Shown: positions 17,141 to 26,645, counted from the stretch's first letter. The stretch: DNA of 64,000 bases from Plesiomonas sp051652165 (GCF_051652165.1 NZ_JBOFTR010000004.1:124001-188000); one strand, 5' to 3'. The notes: generated by a model from the sequence alone, not told the origin. Numbers and translations: made by a program.

Positions 17141-19756
17141 ATGGGTAAGTCGCTCGTTATCGTAGAGTCCCCTGCGAAAGCAAAAACAATCAATAAATAT
17201 TTGGGTAGCGATTACATCGTTAAGTCTAGCGTGGGTCATATCCGCGATTTACCTACCAGTGGCTCGGCCTCGACAGCAGCCAAGAAAGCACCGGTAAGCA
17301 CCAAGGGCTTAACACCGGAAGAAAAAGCTATCGTTACCAAGAAAAAAGAGCGTGATGCGCTGGTTTCTCGTATGGGTATTGACCCTTACCATGACTGGAA
17401 TGCACGCTACGAAATTCTGCCAGGCAAAGAAAAAGTGGTTACAGAGCTGCAAGCTCTGGCAGAAAAAGCCGATAAAATCTATCTCGCAACCGACTTGGAC
17501 CGTGAAGGGGAAGCCATTGCATGGCACCTGCGTGAAATTATTGGTGGCGATGACTCACGCTATCAGCGTGTGGTGTTCAACGAAATCACCAAAAATGCTA
17601 TTCAGCAGGCATTTGAAAGCCCGTCAGAGCTGAATCTAGATCGTGTTAACGCACAACAAGCTCGTCGTTTTCTTGATCGCGTTGTTGGTTACATGGTTTC
17701 CCCGTTACTGTGGAAAAAAGTAGCTCGCGGCCTGTCGGCTGGACGCGTGCAGTCTGTTGCAGTACGGTTGGTGGTTGAGCGTGAGCGCGAAATTAAGGCC
17801 TTTGTACCGGAAGAGTACTGGGAACTACACGCTGACTTGCGTGCGCAAAGCACAGTGCTGCGTATGCAGGTTTTGCAGCGTAATGGCAAAGCGTTTGAGC
17901 CTGTTACACAAGCGGAAAGCGATGAGGCCGTTGCTCTGCTCGAAAAAGCAGCGTATACCATTACCGATCGTGAAGATCGCCCGACATCAAGCAAGCCTTC
18001 AGCGCCGTTTATCACCTCTACGTTGCAGCAAGCTGCCAGTACCCGTTTAGGGTATGGGGTGAAAAAAACGATGATGTTAGCGCAGCGTTTGTATGAGGCA
18101 GGCCATATTACTTATATGCGAACTGACTCAACGAACCTGAGCCAAGATGCACTGAGTATGGCACGTAGCTTTATTGAATCAGAATTTGGTGAGAAATATC
18201 TCCCAAAAGTGGCTGTCGTATATTCAAGTAAAGAGAATGCACAAGAAGCGCATGAAGCGATTCGCCCTTCTGATGTAGCTGTTCAAGCCGAGCAGCTTAA
18301 AGATATGGAGCAAGATGCACAGAAACTGTATGCGCTAATTTGGCGGCAGTTTGTCGCTTGCCAAATGGTTGCTGCACAGTACGATTCAACCACACTAACA
18401 GTAACGGCTGGAGAGTTCACTCTCAAAGCACGTGGTCGCACATTGCGTTTTGATGGTTGGACTCGTGTACAAGTGGCTAACCGTAAAAATGACGATGATC
18501 AAGCGTTGCCTGCTGTTGAAAAAGGCCAGAAGTTTGAGTTACAAGCACTTGATCCTAGCCAGCATTTTACTAAGCCACCGGCGCGTTTTAGTGAGGCATC
18601 ATTAGTCAAAGAGCTTGAAAAACGTGGTATTGGCCGCCCATCAACTTACGCAACTATTATCTCAACGATTCAAGATCGCGGTTACGTGCGTGTTGAGAAT
18701 CGCCGCTTTTATGCTGAGAAAATGGGTGAGATAGTCTCTGATCGCCTTGAAGAGAACTTTACTCAATTGATGAGTTATGACTTTACAGCTCACCTTGAAG
18801 GTGAACTTGATGAAGTTGCAAATGGTAAAGAGGAGTGGAAACAGGTATTAAACCGCTTCTTTAACGATTTTACCGCTTTAATTGATGTAGCTGAAAAAGA
18901 TGACAGTGAAGGGGGGATGCGTGCTAACCCAATGATCTTAACTGACATTGAATGCCCAACATGCAGCCGCCCGATGGGGATTAGAACAGCAACTACTGGC
19001 GTATTCTTAGGCTGTTCAGGTTATGCACTTCCTCCTAAAGAGCGTTGTAAAACCACCACTAACCTGATTCCTGAAGCAGAACTGCTTAATATCTTAGAAG
19101 GTGATGTTGCTGAAACGAATGCTCTGCTTGCACGTCGCCGTTGTGCCAAATGCGGCACAGCGATGGACAGCTACCTGCTCGATAATACCCGCAAATTACA
19201 CGTTTGCGGCAATAACCCAAGCTGTGATGGCTATGAGGTTGAACAAGGCGAGTTTCGTCTGAAAGGCTATGATGGCCCGGTTATCGAATGCGACAAGTGT
19301 GGCACTGAAATGCACTTAAAAGTTGGTCGTTTTGGTAAATACATGGGGTGTACGAATCCTGATTGCAAAAACACCCGAAAGATTTTAAAAAGCGGTGAAA
19401 TTGCACCACCAAAAGAAGATCCTGTACCGCTACCTGAGCTGAAGTGCGAAAAATCAGATGCCTACTTTGTGTTACGTGATGGGGCTGCAGGTGTATTTCT
19501 TGCAGCCAATACGTTCCCAAAGTCACGTGAAACACGTGCACCGCAGGTAGAAGAACTGGTGATGTTTAAAGATAGATTAGCAGAAAAACTGCGTTATCTT
19601 GCCGATGCACCTGTTGCTGATCCAGAGGGAAATAAAACGACCGTTCGTTTTAGCCGGAAAACGAAACAGCAATATGTTGCTTCAGAAAAAGAGGGTAAGG
19701 CTACCGGTTGGTCAGCATTTTATGTTGATGGGAAGTGGGTTGCAAAAGAGAAGTAA
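17141..19756 (+). CDS. topA: DNA topoisomerase I
   Basis: TopA is the type IA topoisomerase that relaxes negative supercoils by transient cleavage of one strand. The 871-residue protein begins with the Toprim domain (MGKSLVIVESPAKAKTINKYL, with acidic TDLDREGEAIAWHL). The active-site tyrosine is in ITYMRTDSTNLS. The C terminus carries three Cys4-type zinc ribbons, starting near CPTCSRPMG, CAKCGTAMD and CDKCGTEMHLKVG, then two zinc-free ribbon repeats rich in basic and aromatic residues. Length is close to E. coli TopA (865). It is followed by a strong terminator and then by the unknown coiled-coil gene and cysB, whereas in E. coli cysB follows topA directly. Confidence 0.98.
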   Translation: MGKSLVIVESPAKAKTINKYLGSDYIVKSSVGHIRDLPTSGSASTAAKKAPVSTKGLTPEEKAIVTKKKERDALVSRMGIDPYHDWNARYEILPGKEKVVTELQALAEKADKIYLATDLDREGEAIAWHLREIIGGDDSRYQRVVFNEITKNAIQQAFESPSELNLDRVNAQQARRFLDRVVGYMVSPLLWKKVARGLSAGRVQSVAVRLVVEREREIKAFVPEEYWELHADLRAQSTVLRMQVLQRNGKAFEPVTQAESDEAVALLEKAAYTITDREDRPTSSKPSAPFITSTLQQAASTRLGYGVKKTMMLAQRLYEAGHITYMRTDSTNLSQDALSMARSFIESEFGEKYLPKVAVVYSSKENAQEAHEAIRPSDVAVQAEQLKDMEQDAQKLYALIWRQFVACQMVAAQYDSTTLTVTAGEFTLKARGRTLRFDGWTRVQVANRKNDDDQALPAVEKGQKFELQALDPSQHFTKPPARFSEASLVKELEKRGIGRPSTYATIISTIQDRGYVRVENRRFYAEKMGEIVSDRLEENFTQLMSYDFTAHLEGELDEVANGKEEWKQVLNRFFNDFTALIDVAEKDDSEGGMRANPMILTDIECPTCSRPMGIRTATTGVFLGCSGYALPPKERCKTTTNLIPEAELLNILEGDVAETNALLARRRCAKCGTAMDSYLLDNTRKLHVCGNNPSCDGYEVEQGEFRLKGYDGPVIECDKCGTEMHLKVGRFGKYMGCTNPDCKNTRKILKSGEIAPPKEDPVPLPELKCEKSDAYFVLRDGAAGVFLAANTFPKSRETRAPQVEELVMFKDRLAEKLRYLADAPVADPEGNKTTVRFSRKTKQQYVASEKEGKATGWSAFYVDGKWVAKEK

Positions 19757-19787
19757 AATACGCAACTTGTTGCAATTATGAACCGCT

Positions 19788-19820
19788 AAAAATAAAGCCG
19801 CAGAGTGCGGCTTTATTTTT
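19788..19820 (+). terminator. Intrinsic terminator after topA
   Basis: Perfect 15-bp stem AAAAATAAAGCCGCA / TGCGGCTTTATTTTT with a GAG loop. The right arm itself supplies the U tract; A-rich flanks make it usable from the other strand too. Confidence 0.92.
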
Positions 19821-20002
19821 TGTAGAAGCATCGTTGTCTATTTGAAAAAACATTTCATTAACAGTGTGAGTGGGATAAATACACAGCTAATAAAAATTGG
19901 CAATTGAGGGCTATTAATGCATTTTGTTGCATGTATTCTATGTATCTTTTATAAGATAACAAAATATCGAGATTAAGAGAGAGATACAGTTTAATGTTAT
20001 AT

Positions 20003-20764
20003 TTACCATTTCTTTTTAGGTTGAAATAGAGCATCTAAATCATCAGACTCTTTTTGTTTTGATTGCGTATCGAGTTTATGTTTTGCGTCATTTTGATGAC
20101 GGTTAATCTCTTCAATATCTGCAATCATGCGAGCGGTCATTTTTTCTGCATAATCATCTTCATACTTTGCTAATGCATTTAATCCTTTTGTCAGAAGTTG
20201 TTTAGCATTACTCCACTGATTTGCTGTTAGTGCCTCACGAGCACGCTTATATAAATTATCAATATTGATCATCAATTGTAAACGCTCTAAACGCTGGTTC
20301 TCAGCAATAAAAATACGCGTTTCTTGCCGACCATAACCATGCTCTGCACGGATCACTGCACGTAATCGACGAATTAACTTTAATAAAATCAAGGCTTGTT
20401 TATCGTTATCAGGTGGTGTGAAGTGGCTTAACTCCTGACCAACAAAGTGTTGTGTGGCATGTTCTATTTGTGCTTGTAATGCCGCGGTTTTTTCGGTTAT
20501 ATCTGTTTTTTTAGGGTTAAGAAGAGCTAAACCTTTCATTGCTATCAAACTGCGAGTTTGTAAACAGATCAACAGATCCTTACTAAAGGGGATCGTATTT
20601 ATTTGAGCTAAGAGTTGGTCAGTTTCATCAATAATAGCATTTAACTTTTGCGCTTCAATGCGTTTGTCGTGTTCAATTCTTTCCCGACTTTGAATAATAA
20701 TGTTATAACCAATTACCAGTAATAAAAGAACACCAAGCAAGATGAAAAAAAGGATTAAGTTCAT
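20003..20764 (-). CDS. Uncharacterised membrane-anchored coiled-coil protein
   Basis: I do not recognise this 253-residue protein. It begins with one hydrophobic helix (MNLILFFILLGVLLLLVIGY, residues 1-20). A mostly helical, charged cytoplasmic part follows, with heptad-like stretches at about 30-60, 80-105 and 150-240. The C terminus is QSKQKESDDLDALFQPKKKW, a polar, basic tail. The segment RAREALTANQWSNAKQLLTKGLNALAKYE resembles a helical repeat. The ATG at 20764 starts directly at the membrane helix; an upstream in-frame TTG at 20785 is less likely. It lies between topA and cysB on the opposite strand. Local GC is about 35-40%, well below topA. Confidence 0.7.
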   Translation of the reverse strand: MNLILFFILLGVLLLLVIGYNIIIQSRERIEHDKRIEAQKLNAIIDETDQLLAQINTIPFSKDLLICLQTRSLIAMKGLALLNPKKTDITEKTAALQAQIEHATQHFVGQELSHFTPPDNDKQALILLKLIRRLRAVIRAEHGYGRQETRIFIAENQRLERLQLMINIDNLYKRAREALTANQWSNAKQLLTKGLNALAKYEDDYAEKMTARMIADIEEINRHQNDAKHKLDTQSKQKESDDLDALFQPKKKW

Positions 20765-21076
20765 AAATAGGCACTCTAGATCCAAGAGTCATAAATCACA
20801 GTTATAGTAAAAGATACATGATCCACGCTTTGCAAGATAGTAGAAGGATTCTATTCTTGTGATAAGGTTATTTTTATCATTGTGTGCTGAAAAATAAGAT
20901 GTAAATCAGATTAAACAAATTTAACCTCATACTGAGGTACTGATTGCATAGCAATTTGTCGGTTTTATGAATAAACTCTGATACCAAGCATGCACTGAGT
21001 GGATAAGTAATTGCTTGATGTACCACCCTAGGCAATAGTGCCACAAGAGTTAAAGGAATAACGGGTTGAGTTGGCT
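20765..21076. promoter_or_regulatory. cysB upstream region with ACCTCA/TGAGGT hairpin
   Basis: These 312 bases separate two divergent genes. The inverted repeat ACCTCA-TAC-TGAGGT (20924-20938) lies about 140 bases before cysB and could be an operator or leader hairpin. CysB represses its own gene in E. coli, but CysB sites are too degenerate to assign by eye. Confidence 0.3.
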
Positions 21077-22051
21077 ATGAAATTACAACAGCTTAGGTAT
21101 ATTGTAGAAGTCGTTAATCATAATTTAAATGTTTCGTCTACCGCAGAAGGGCTCTATACCTCACAACCAGGAATCAGCAAGCAGGTAAGAATGCTTGAAG
21201 ATGAATTGGGGATTCAGGTTTTTGAGCGTAGCGGAAAGCATTTAACGCAAGTCACCCCTGCGGGTAGAGAGATTATCCGTATATCACGTGATATCTTGGC
21301 AAAAGTTGAAAGTATCAAATCAGTTGCCGGTGAACATACTCACCCTGAACGAGGCACACTGAATATATCTACAACCCATACACAAGCGCGCTATGCATTG
21401 CCCAAAGTGATTAAAGGGTTTATTGACCGCTATCCGAAAGTCTCTTTACACATGCATCAAGGGACGCCTGCACAGATTTCTGAAGCAGTCGCTAAAGGGA
21501 CTGCTGATTTTGCCATTGCAACCGAAGCGCTGCACCTGTATCACGATTTGGTGATGTTACCTTGCTATCATTGGAATCGCTCTATTGTTGTTTCACCAAA
21601 TCATCCATTAGCTCACAAAGGGCAAATCACTATTCACGATCTGGCCGCTTACCCGCTGGTCACCTATATTTTTGGGTTCACAGGCCGCTCGGAATTAGAT
21701 TCGGCATTTAATCGAGAAGGTTTAACGCCGCGCATTGTTTTTACAGCAACAGATGCTGATGTCATCAAAACGTACGTTCGTTTAGGTATTGGTGTTGGCG
21801 TGGTGGCCTCTATGGCAATTGATCCTGTATTGGATAAAGACTTGATAGCGATTGATGCGAGTCATATTTTTGGCGCAAGTACGACAAAAATTGGCTTTCG
21901 AAAAGGCTCTTTCCTGCGTAATTATATGTATGATTTTATGCAACGTTTTGCGCCACATTTAACCAAAGATTTAGTTAATACGGCAGTTTTATTGCGATCA
22001 AATGAAGAAATTGAAGAGATGTTTGAGGATATTAAATTGCCAATTCGGTAA
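21077..22051 (+). CDS. cysB: LysR-type regulator of cysteine biosynthesis
   Basis: CysB is the tetrameric LysR-family activator of sulfate assimilation and cysteine synthesis genes. Its inducer is N-acetylserine, and sulfide and thiosulfate act as anti-inducers. The 324-residue protein has the same length as E. coli CysB and is almost collinear with it. The N-terminal helix-turn-helix (MKLQQLRYIVEVVNHNLNVS then STAEGLYTSQPGISKQVR) is intact. The effector domain keeps TTHTQARYALP and HQGTPAQISEAV. The ATG at 21077 was chosen over an in-frame TTG six bases upstream because it matches the family start. Confidence 0.97.
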   Translation: MKLQQLRYIVEVVNHNLNVSSTAEGLYTSQPGISKQVRMLEDELGIQVFERSGKHLTQVTPAGREIIRISRDILAKVESIKSVAGEHTHPERGTLNISTTHTQARYALPKVIKGFIDRYPKVSLHMHQGTPAQISEAVAKGTADFAIATEALHLYHDLVMLPCYHWNRSIVVSPNHPLAHKGQITIHDLAAYPLVTYIFGFTGRSELDSAFNREGLTPRIVFTATDADVIKTYVRLGIGVGVVASMAIDPVLDKDLIAIDASHIFGASTTKIGFRKGSFLRNYMYDFMQRFAPHLTKDLVNTAVLLRSNEEIEEMFEDIKLPIR

Positions 22052-22147
22052 TAAGCGTACGTATAGTGAATGTATATTATTATCTTTTTAAGTAGCAAGA
22101 ATACGATAACAGGTTGTTTATTCTCATATTAATATTGTATTTATGTA

Positions 22148-22175
22148 TAGAGGGCTTTCGATAAAAAGCCCTCTA
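22148..22175 (+). terminator. Hairpin terminator after cysB
   Basis: Perfect 11-bp stem TAGAGGGCTTT / AAAGCCCTCTA with a CGATAA loop. Only a weak T-rich tail follows (TTAATGATT). Confidence 0.65.
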
Positions 22176-22327
22176 TTAATGATTGTACAAGTTTATTGTA
22201 TGATCAGCATAAAAAAAGGTGGTGATTTCTCGCCTTCCCCCTAAGATACCCATACATAAAATAAGATTTTACGGATAAAATCACATACGTTTTTTGATGG
22301 TATTTTTTCTTAAATAATGTTTTTGAT

Positions 22328-23536
22328 ATGACTGTGCAGACACAATTTGCTACGCTTGATGCTCTCTTAAGTGAGCTAACATATTATTGGCAGTTTTACC
22401 CGTTTCATTCACTAGAAGCTTATTTTCAGCATACTCACCCAGAGCTTGATGCTGCTTTAAATCGCCTCTCTTTACATGATATTGATAGACTCGATAACGA
22501 TAAACATGGATTGTTAGCGTTTTTAACGCCCTTTATTCCGCATGCTCCGGCGCTCTTTCAGGCTGCTCAAATCCCGCTAATTCCACGAGATGAACGCTGT
22601 ATACTATTACCGCTATTCACCACATCTTCTGCAATCTCCTTACGAAAACAGCAACAGATTACTGATTTTATTGCCACTATGCCCCACGAAAACCAACCCA
22701 TATTAGAGTGGTGTGCAGGTAAAGGGCATTTAGGCCGTGCATTAGCTAAACAACGGGGTCTGCCTGTTGAGTGTCTTGAATTACAAGAGGCGCTGTGTCT
22801 TGACGGTGAAAAATTAGCAAAGACAGAAGGGCTTTCGCAGGTTCGCTTTTATATACACGATGCATTTTTGCCGTCGGCATTGCATTTTTTCCATCAGCAA
22901 CAACATGCAATTGGTTTACATGCTTGTGGCGCATTGCATATGCAACTGTTGCGGTATGGGGTGCAAGCAAAGTGCCATGCACTGACAATATCTCCTTGTT
23001 GTTATCATAAAATCCCAACAGATATTTATCAGCCCATGTCTGAAACTGCGAAAAAATCAACATTGAGGCTAGATAAAAATGACTTACGCTTGAGTTTGCA
23101 AGAGTCAGTGACCGGTGGTGAGCGTATTAAGCGTTTACGTCATATTGAGGTAAGTTATCGTTTAGGTTTTGATGCATTACAGCGACAAATCCGTGGAGAA
23201 GATACTTATTTAAATGTTCCTAACTTTCCAAAAGCACTCTTAACTCAAGATTTTGTTGCTTTTGTGCATTGGGCAGCAAAGAAAAAAGGCCTTGAATTAC
23301 CAACAGAAATTGATTGGGTGTATTGGGAAACAGTTGGGCAACAGCGACACTTACAAGTTAGTAGAACCGAGTTGGTTAGGCATTTATTCCGCCGACCTAT
23401 CGAGATCTGGTTGGCACTTGATCGAGCACTGTATCTGCAAGAGCAGGGGTATGATGTTCAGTTAGGTGAGTTTTGTGAGCACCCGATTACCCCGCGTAAT
23501 ATTATGATCCATGGGAAACGTAAGCAACGCGATTAA
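22328..23536 (+). CDS. SAM-dependent methyltransferase-domain protein (Methyltransf_32-like)
   Basis: The 402-residue protein has a Rossmann-type SAM-binding motif near residue 124 (ILEWCAGKGHLGRALAKQ) and an acidic residue at the next strand (VECLELQEALC). A later HACGALHMQL is followed by a cysteine pair in ISPCCYHKIP. This pattern of GKGHLGR plus SPCCYH is that of the PF13679-type methyltransferases, also found in eukaryotic METTL25-like proteins. Neither substrate nor a standard gene name is known to me. The ATG at 22328 has no clear ribosome site, and an alternative start cannot be excluded. It is flanked by terminators on both sides, so it is probably monocistronic. Confidence 0.72.
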   Translation: MTVQTQFATLDALLSELTYYWQFYPFHSLEAYFQHTHPELDAALNRLSLHDIDRLDNDKHGLLAFLTPFIPHAPALFQAAQIPLIPRDERCILLPLFTTSSAISLRKQQQITDFIATMPHENQPILEWCAGKGHLGRALAKQRGLPVECLELQEALCLDGEKLAKTEGLSQVRFYIHDAFLPSALHFFHQQQHAIGLHACGALHMQLLRYGVQAKCHALTISPCCYHKIPTDIYQPMSETAKKSTLRLDKNDLRLSLQESVTGGERIKRLRHIEVSYRLGFDALQRQIRGEDTYLNVPNFPKALLTQDFVAFVHWAAKKKGLELPTEIDWVYWETVGQQRHLQVSRTELVRHLFRRPIEIWLALDRALYLQEQGYDVQLGEFCEHPITPRNIMIHGKRKQRD

Positions 23537-23547
23537 CAAGATAAAAA

Positions 23548-23572
23548 AAGCCGGTACAAAAAGTACCGGCTT
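23548..23572. terminator. Bidirectional terminator between the methyltransferase gene and sdaA
   Basis: Perfect 10-bp stem AAGCCGGTAC / GTACCGGCTT with an AAAAA loop. On the minus strand it is followed by seven T residues, so it mainly serves sdaA. Confidence 0.88.
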
Positions 23573-23668
23573 GGTTTGTTTATCTGCTGTGCTTAACTTT
23601 ATTTAATGACCACCGAAAATGAGGTGATCATTTGTGTTAATACAACAAATTTGACTCATCGAGTCGGA

Positions 23669-25036
23669 TTAATCGCAGTGAACCACTTTGATTGCAAGAC
23701 CACCGCGTGAGGTTTCACGGTATTTGGCGTTCATGTCTTTACCGGTTTCGAGCATGGTTTCGATCACTTTATCAAGTGACACGCGCGGCTCACTGGTACG
23801 GCGCATCGCCATACGCGCAGAGTTAATCGCTTTCATTGAAGCAATTGCGTTACGCTCGATACAAGGCACTTGAACTTGGCCTGCAACAGGGTCACAGGTC
23901 AGGCCTAAGTTATGCTCCATGCCGATTTCTGCGGCAATACACACTTGCTCAGGTGAGCCACCCAGCAATTCTGCCAGACCTGCGGCAGCCATTGAACAGG
24001 CAACACCGACTTCACCCTGACAGCCTACTTCAGCACCCGAGATAGAGGCGTTCATTTTGTATAGCGCACCAATAACACCGGAAGCAAAGAAGTAACGGCG
24101 GCACTCTTCATCGGTAACGGGTTTGATGAAGTGATTATAATAGGCCAGTACCGCAGGAATAATGCCACATGCACCATTTGTTGGTGCAGTAACAACACGA
24201 CCACCGGCTGCATTCTCTTCGCTTACGGCCAGTGCGAACATGTTAACCCAGTCAACCACATTCATCGGATCGCTCGACAGCTTGTCCGATGTAATCAGCA
24301 AACGGTGCAGCGAAGAGGCACGGCGTGGAACACGCAGTGGGCCGGGCAGATAACCTTCGGTGTTTAGGCCACGGTCCATACAATCTTGCATGGTTTTCCA
24401 TACCGCTTGGAAGTAGTGCTCAATCTCTTCCATGCTATGCATGGCCAGCTCATTTTGTAGCACTAAACCTGACAGCGATAGACCGGTTGCTTGGCAATGT
24501 GCCAGCAGATCTGATGCATGATTGAACGGATATGGCATTACAAATGAAGAGGCTTGTTCTTTGCCAAAATGCTCTTCATCCACAATAAAACCACCACCAA
24601 TTGAGAAGTATGTTTTACTTAATACTTTCTCATTGTTGGCATATGCGTGAATTTGCATCGCGTTTTCATGCAATTCAAGGTTTGTGTTGTGGAAGTTCAT
24701 TCCGCCTTCACGTGGAAATTCAACCTCATGTGCGCCTTTTGCTAAGGCGAGGCATTCAGTCGTTTCAACGTTATGAATAAATGCGGGAATACTGTCGATA
24801 TCCACGGTATCAGGCATATTGCCTGCCAAGCCCATAATGATAGCAATATCAGTATGATGCCCTTTACCGGTAAGAGACAGTGAGCCATAAACGTCAACAG
24901 CTATGCGGGTCACATCCTTGAGACGCCCCATGGTTACCAACTCATCGACGAACTGTTTACCGGCTTTCATTGGCCCAACAGTATGTGAGCTTGATGGGCC
25001 AATACCGATTTTGTACATGTCGAATACGCTAATCAC
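23669..25036 (-). CDS. sdaA: L-serine dehydratase (L-serine deaminase)
   Basis: SdaA deaminates L-serine to pyruvate and ammonia with a [4Fe-4S] cluster. GTG at 25036 is taken as the start because GAGGAG lies seven bases upstream and the product, beginning ISVFDMYKIGIGPSSSHTVG, then has 455 residues, against 454 in E. coli. A longer in-frame extension upstream is not supported. PSSSHTVGPM is the substrate/cluster loop. Cysteines in TNGACGIIPAV, EVGCQGEVGVACSMA and LTCDPVAGQVQVPC provide cluster ligands. It follows sdaC on the same strand, with a hairpin between them. In E. coli sdaC pairs with sdaB instead. Confidence 0.93.
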   Translation of the reverse strand: MISVFDMYKIGIGPSSSHTVGPMKAGKQFVDELVTMGRLKDVTRIAVDVYGSLSLTGKGHHTDIAIIMGLAGNMPDTVDIDSIPAFIHNVETTECLALAKGAHEVEFPREGGMNFHNTNLELHENAMQIHAYANNEKVLSKTYFSIGGGFIVDEEHFGKEQASSFVMPYPFNHASDLLAHCQATGLSLSGLVLQNELAMHSMEEIEHYFQAVWKTMQDCMDRGLNTEGYLPGPLRVPRRASSLHRLLITSDKLSSDPMNVVDWVNMFALAVSEENAAGGRVVTAPTNGACGIIPAVLAYYNHFIKPVTDEECRRYFFASGVIGALYKMNASISGAEVGCQGEVGVACSMAAAGLAELLGGSPEQVCIAAEIGMEHNLGLTCDPVAGQVQVPCIERNAIASMKAINSARMAMRRTSEPRVSLDKVIETMLETGKDMNAKYRETSRGGLAIKVVHCD

Positions 25037-25156
25037 GGTGTTCTCCTCAATGAGGCTACAGGCCAAATTGGTCAATCAAATAAGAGAGTTAACGCTGATA
25101 TCTCAACGTTAAGGTAAGTAATACTGAACTGTGGTGTGTTATATACAAACCACAAA

Positions 25157-25182
25157 GGGGAGCAGGTAAAAACCTACTCCCC
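25157..25182 (-). terminator. Hairpin between sdaC and sdaA
   Basis: GGGGAG-c-AGGT pairs with ACCT-a-CTCCCC around an AAAA loop, with one A/C mismatch. In the sdaC direction CCCC is followed by TTTG, so termination would be partial. It may adjust the ratio of permease to deaminase. Confidence 0.55.
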
Positions 25183-25210
25183 CCATCCATGGATGCTTGC
25201 TTTCTGCTTG

Positions 25211-26503
25211 TTAGATTAAGCTAAATACAATCGCAGAGATAGCTACAGAGCCCATCAGTACAACAAAAGCATTACTCAGTTTGTTACTTTTATACTTTTG
25301 CATTGCAGGAACTTTACGAATGGCATACATCGGCATGATAAACAGAATCATAGCGATGATTGGGCCACCGAGTGATTCAATCATACCCAGAATACTTGGG
25401 TTGATGGAAGCAACAATCCACAAAGTTGCAATCATAAACACTACAGTGAAACGGTCAATCTTCTTAATATCAGGAGTCTTACCATTTGAACGTAGTTGCT
25501 TAACAATTAAGCCATTTAGACCTTCACGCGCACCTAAATAGTGGCCGAAGAAAGAGCTGACGATAGCAACGAAGGCGATCAACGGGCCTAAGTAAGAGAT
25601 AAACGGACTTTCATGCTTGTTTGCTAAGTATGACAGAACTGCAATATTTTGCTGCTTTGCTTCTGCTAAATCAGCAGGGCTTAGGCTAAGTACACAGCTA
25701 AATACGAAGAACATAACAAAGCCAAGTAGCATCATAGAGGTGCGTTTTAGAATTTGGCTTGCCCGACGCTCTGCATTTGCACCGTAAGTACGCTCTTGTG
25801 CCATTGAAAAGGCAGAGATAGCTGGTGAATGGTTGAAGGCAAAAATCAGCACAGGAATGGTTAACCACAATGTTGAGCCAAAATCAGCAAATGATGGCAT
25901 TGGCGCTGTTAGCATTGAAGTATTCCAGTCTTGAATCAGGTAGATAGACAAGAATGCTAAAATAGCAACCAGTGGGTACACCAGAAACTCGGTGACTTTC
26001 AGCATCAGTTTCTCACCGGCAATCATCACTGACATCATACCCAGAATCAGCACGATAGACAGAATACCGCGCGGAATAGACTCCATACCCAGTTGGTTAA
26101 CCATGAAAGAGTCAACCGTGTTGGTAATACCTACACCGTAAATCAGCACGATAGGGTAGATAGCAAAGAAGTACAACAGGGTGATCAGCTTACCAGCCGT
26201 TTTTCCAAAGTGTTCTTCAACAACTTCAGTAATATCGCTACCCGGTTTTGAAGATGACAGGACAAAACGACACATACCACGGTGTGCTAAATAGGTCATT
26301 GGGCCAACAATGAGCGCCATAACTAATAGTGGCCAAAATCCACCCATACCCGCGTTAATCGGTAAAAATAAAATACCCGCACCAACAGCAGTACCAAACA
26401 AGCTAAGTACCCACGTTGTATCTTGCTTACTCCACGGTATATTTGCAGCATTTGCTGCTGTATTAGCAGTTGCTGCTGTATTAGCAGTTGCTTCTGATTT
26501 CAT
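25211..26503 (-). CDS. sdaC: Serine/proton symporter SdaC
   Basis: SdaC imports L-serine with protons across the inner membrane. The 430-residue HAAAP-family transporter (E. coli 429) has about eleven membrane helices. The conserved first-helix motif LSLFGTAVGAGILFLPINAG is followed by PMTYLAHRGMCRF. The first 22 residues are a low-complexity Ala/Thr/Asn tail built from an 18-bp tandem DNA repeat. It is the first gene of a serine-catabolic pair with sdaA. A strong CRP site lies about 130 bases upstream, consistent with CRP activation of sdaC in E. coli. Confidence 0.93.
   Translation of the reverse strand: MKSEATANTAATANTAANAANIPWSKQDTTWVLSLFGTAVGAGILFLPINAGMGGFWPLLVMALIVGPMTYLAHRGMCRFVLSSSKPGSDITEVVEEHFGKTAGKLITLLYFFAIYPIVLIYGVGITNTVDSFMVNQLGMESIPRGILSIVLILGMMSVMIAGEKLMLKVTEFLVYPLVAILAFLSIYLIQDWNTSMLTAPMPSFADFGSTLWLTIPVLIFAFNHSPAISAFSMAQERTYGANAERRASQILKRTSMMLLGFVMFFVFSCVLSLSPADLAEAKQQNIAVLSYLANKHESPFISYLGPLIAFVAIVSSFFGHYLGAREGLNGLIVKQLRSNGKTPDIKKIDRFTVVFMIATLWIVASINPSILGMIESLGGPIIAMILFIMPMYAIRKVPAMQKYKSNKLSNAFVVLMGSVAISAIVFSLI
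26455..26490. repeat. 18-bp tandem repeat inside the start of sdaC
   Basis: Two exact copies of GCTGCTGTATTAGCAGTT (26455-26472 and 26473-26490) are followed by a partial copy and preceded by a degenerate one. Being a multiple of three, copy changes would keep the frame and vary only the alanine/threonine-rich tail. Confidence 0.9.
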
Positions 26504-26629
26504 TTTGCCGTCACCCTTGGGGAATTTAGAGTATTATTGATCTGTTGCGCGGGAGTATAGAGCGTTAGACTGTCAAAGATATGTCAGTGTGCATTTTCTG
26601 TGATCTAATGAATATATCAGATGAATCAA

Positions 26630-26645
26630 TGTGATTTTGATCACT
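26630..26645 (-). promoter_or_regulatory. CRP (cAMP receptor protein) binding site
   Basis: TGTGA-TTTTGA-TCACT matches the TGTGA-N6-TCACA consensus at nine of ten key positions and sits about 127 bases before sdaC. Expected effect is activation of serine uptake under carbon limitation. Confidence 0.75.
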
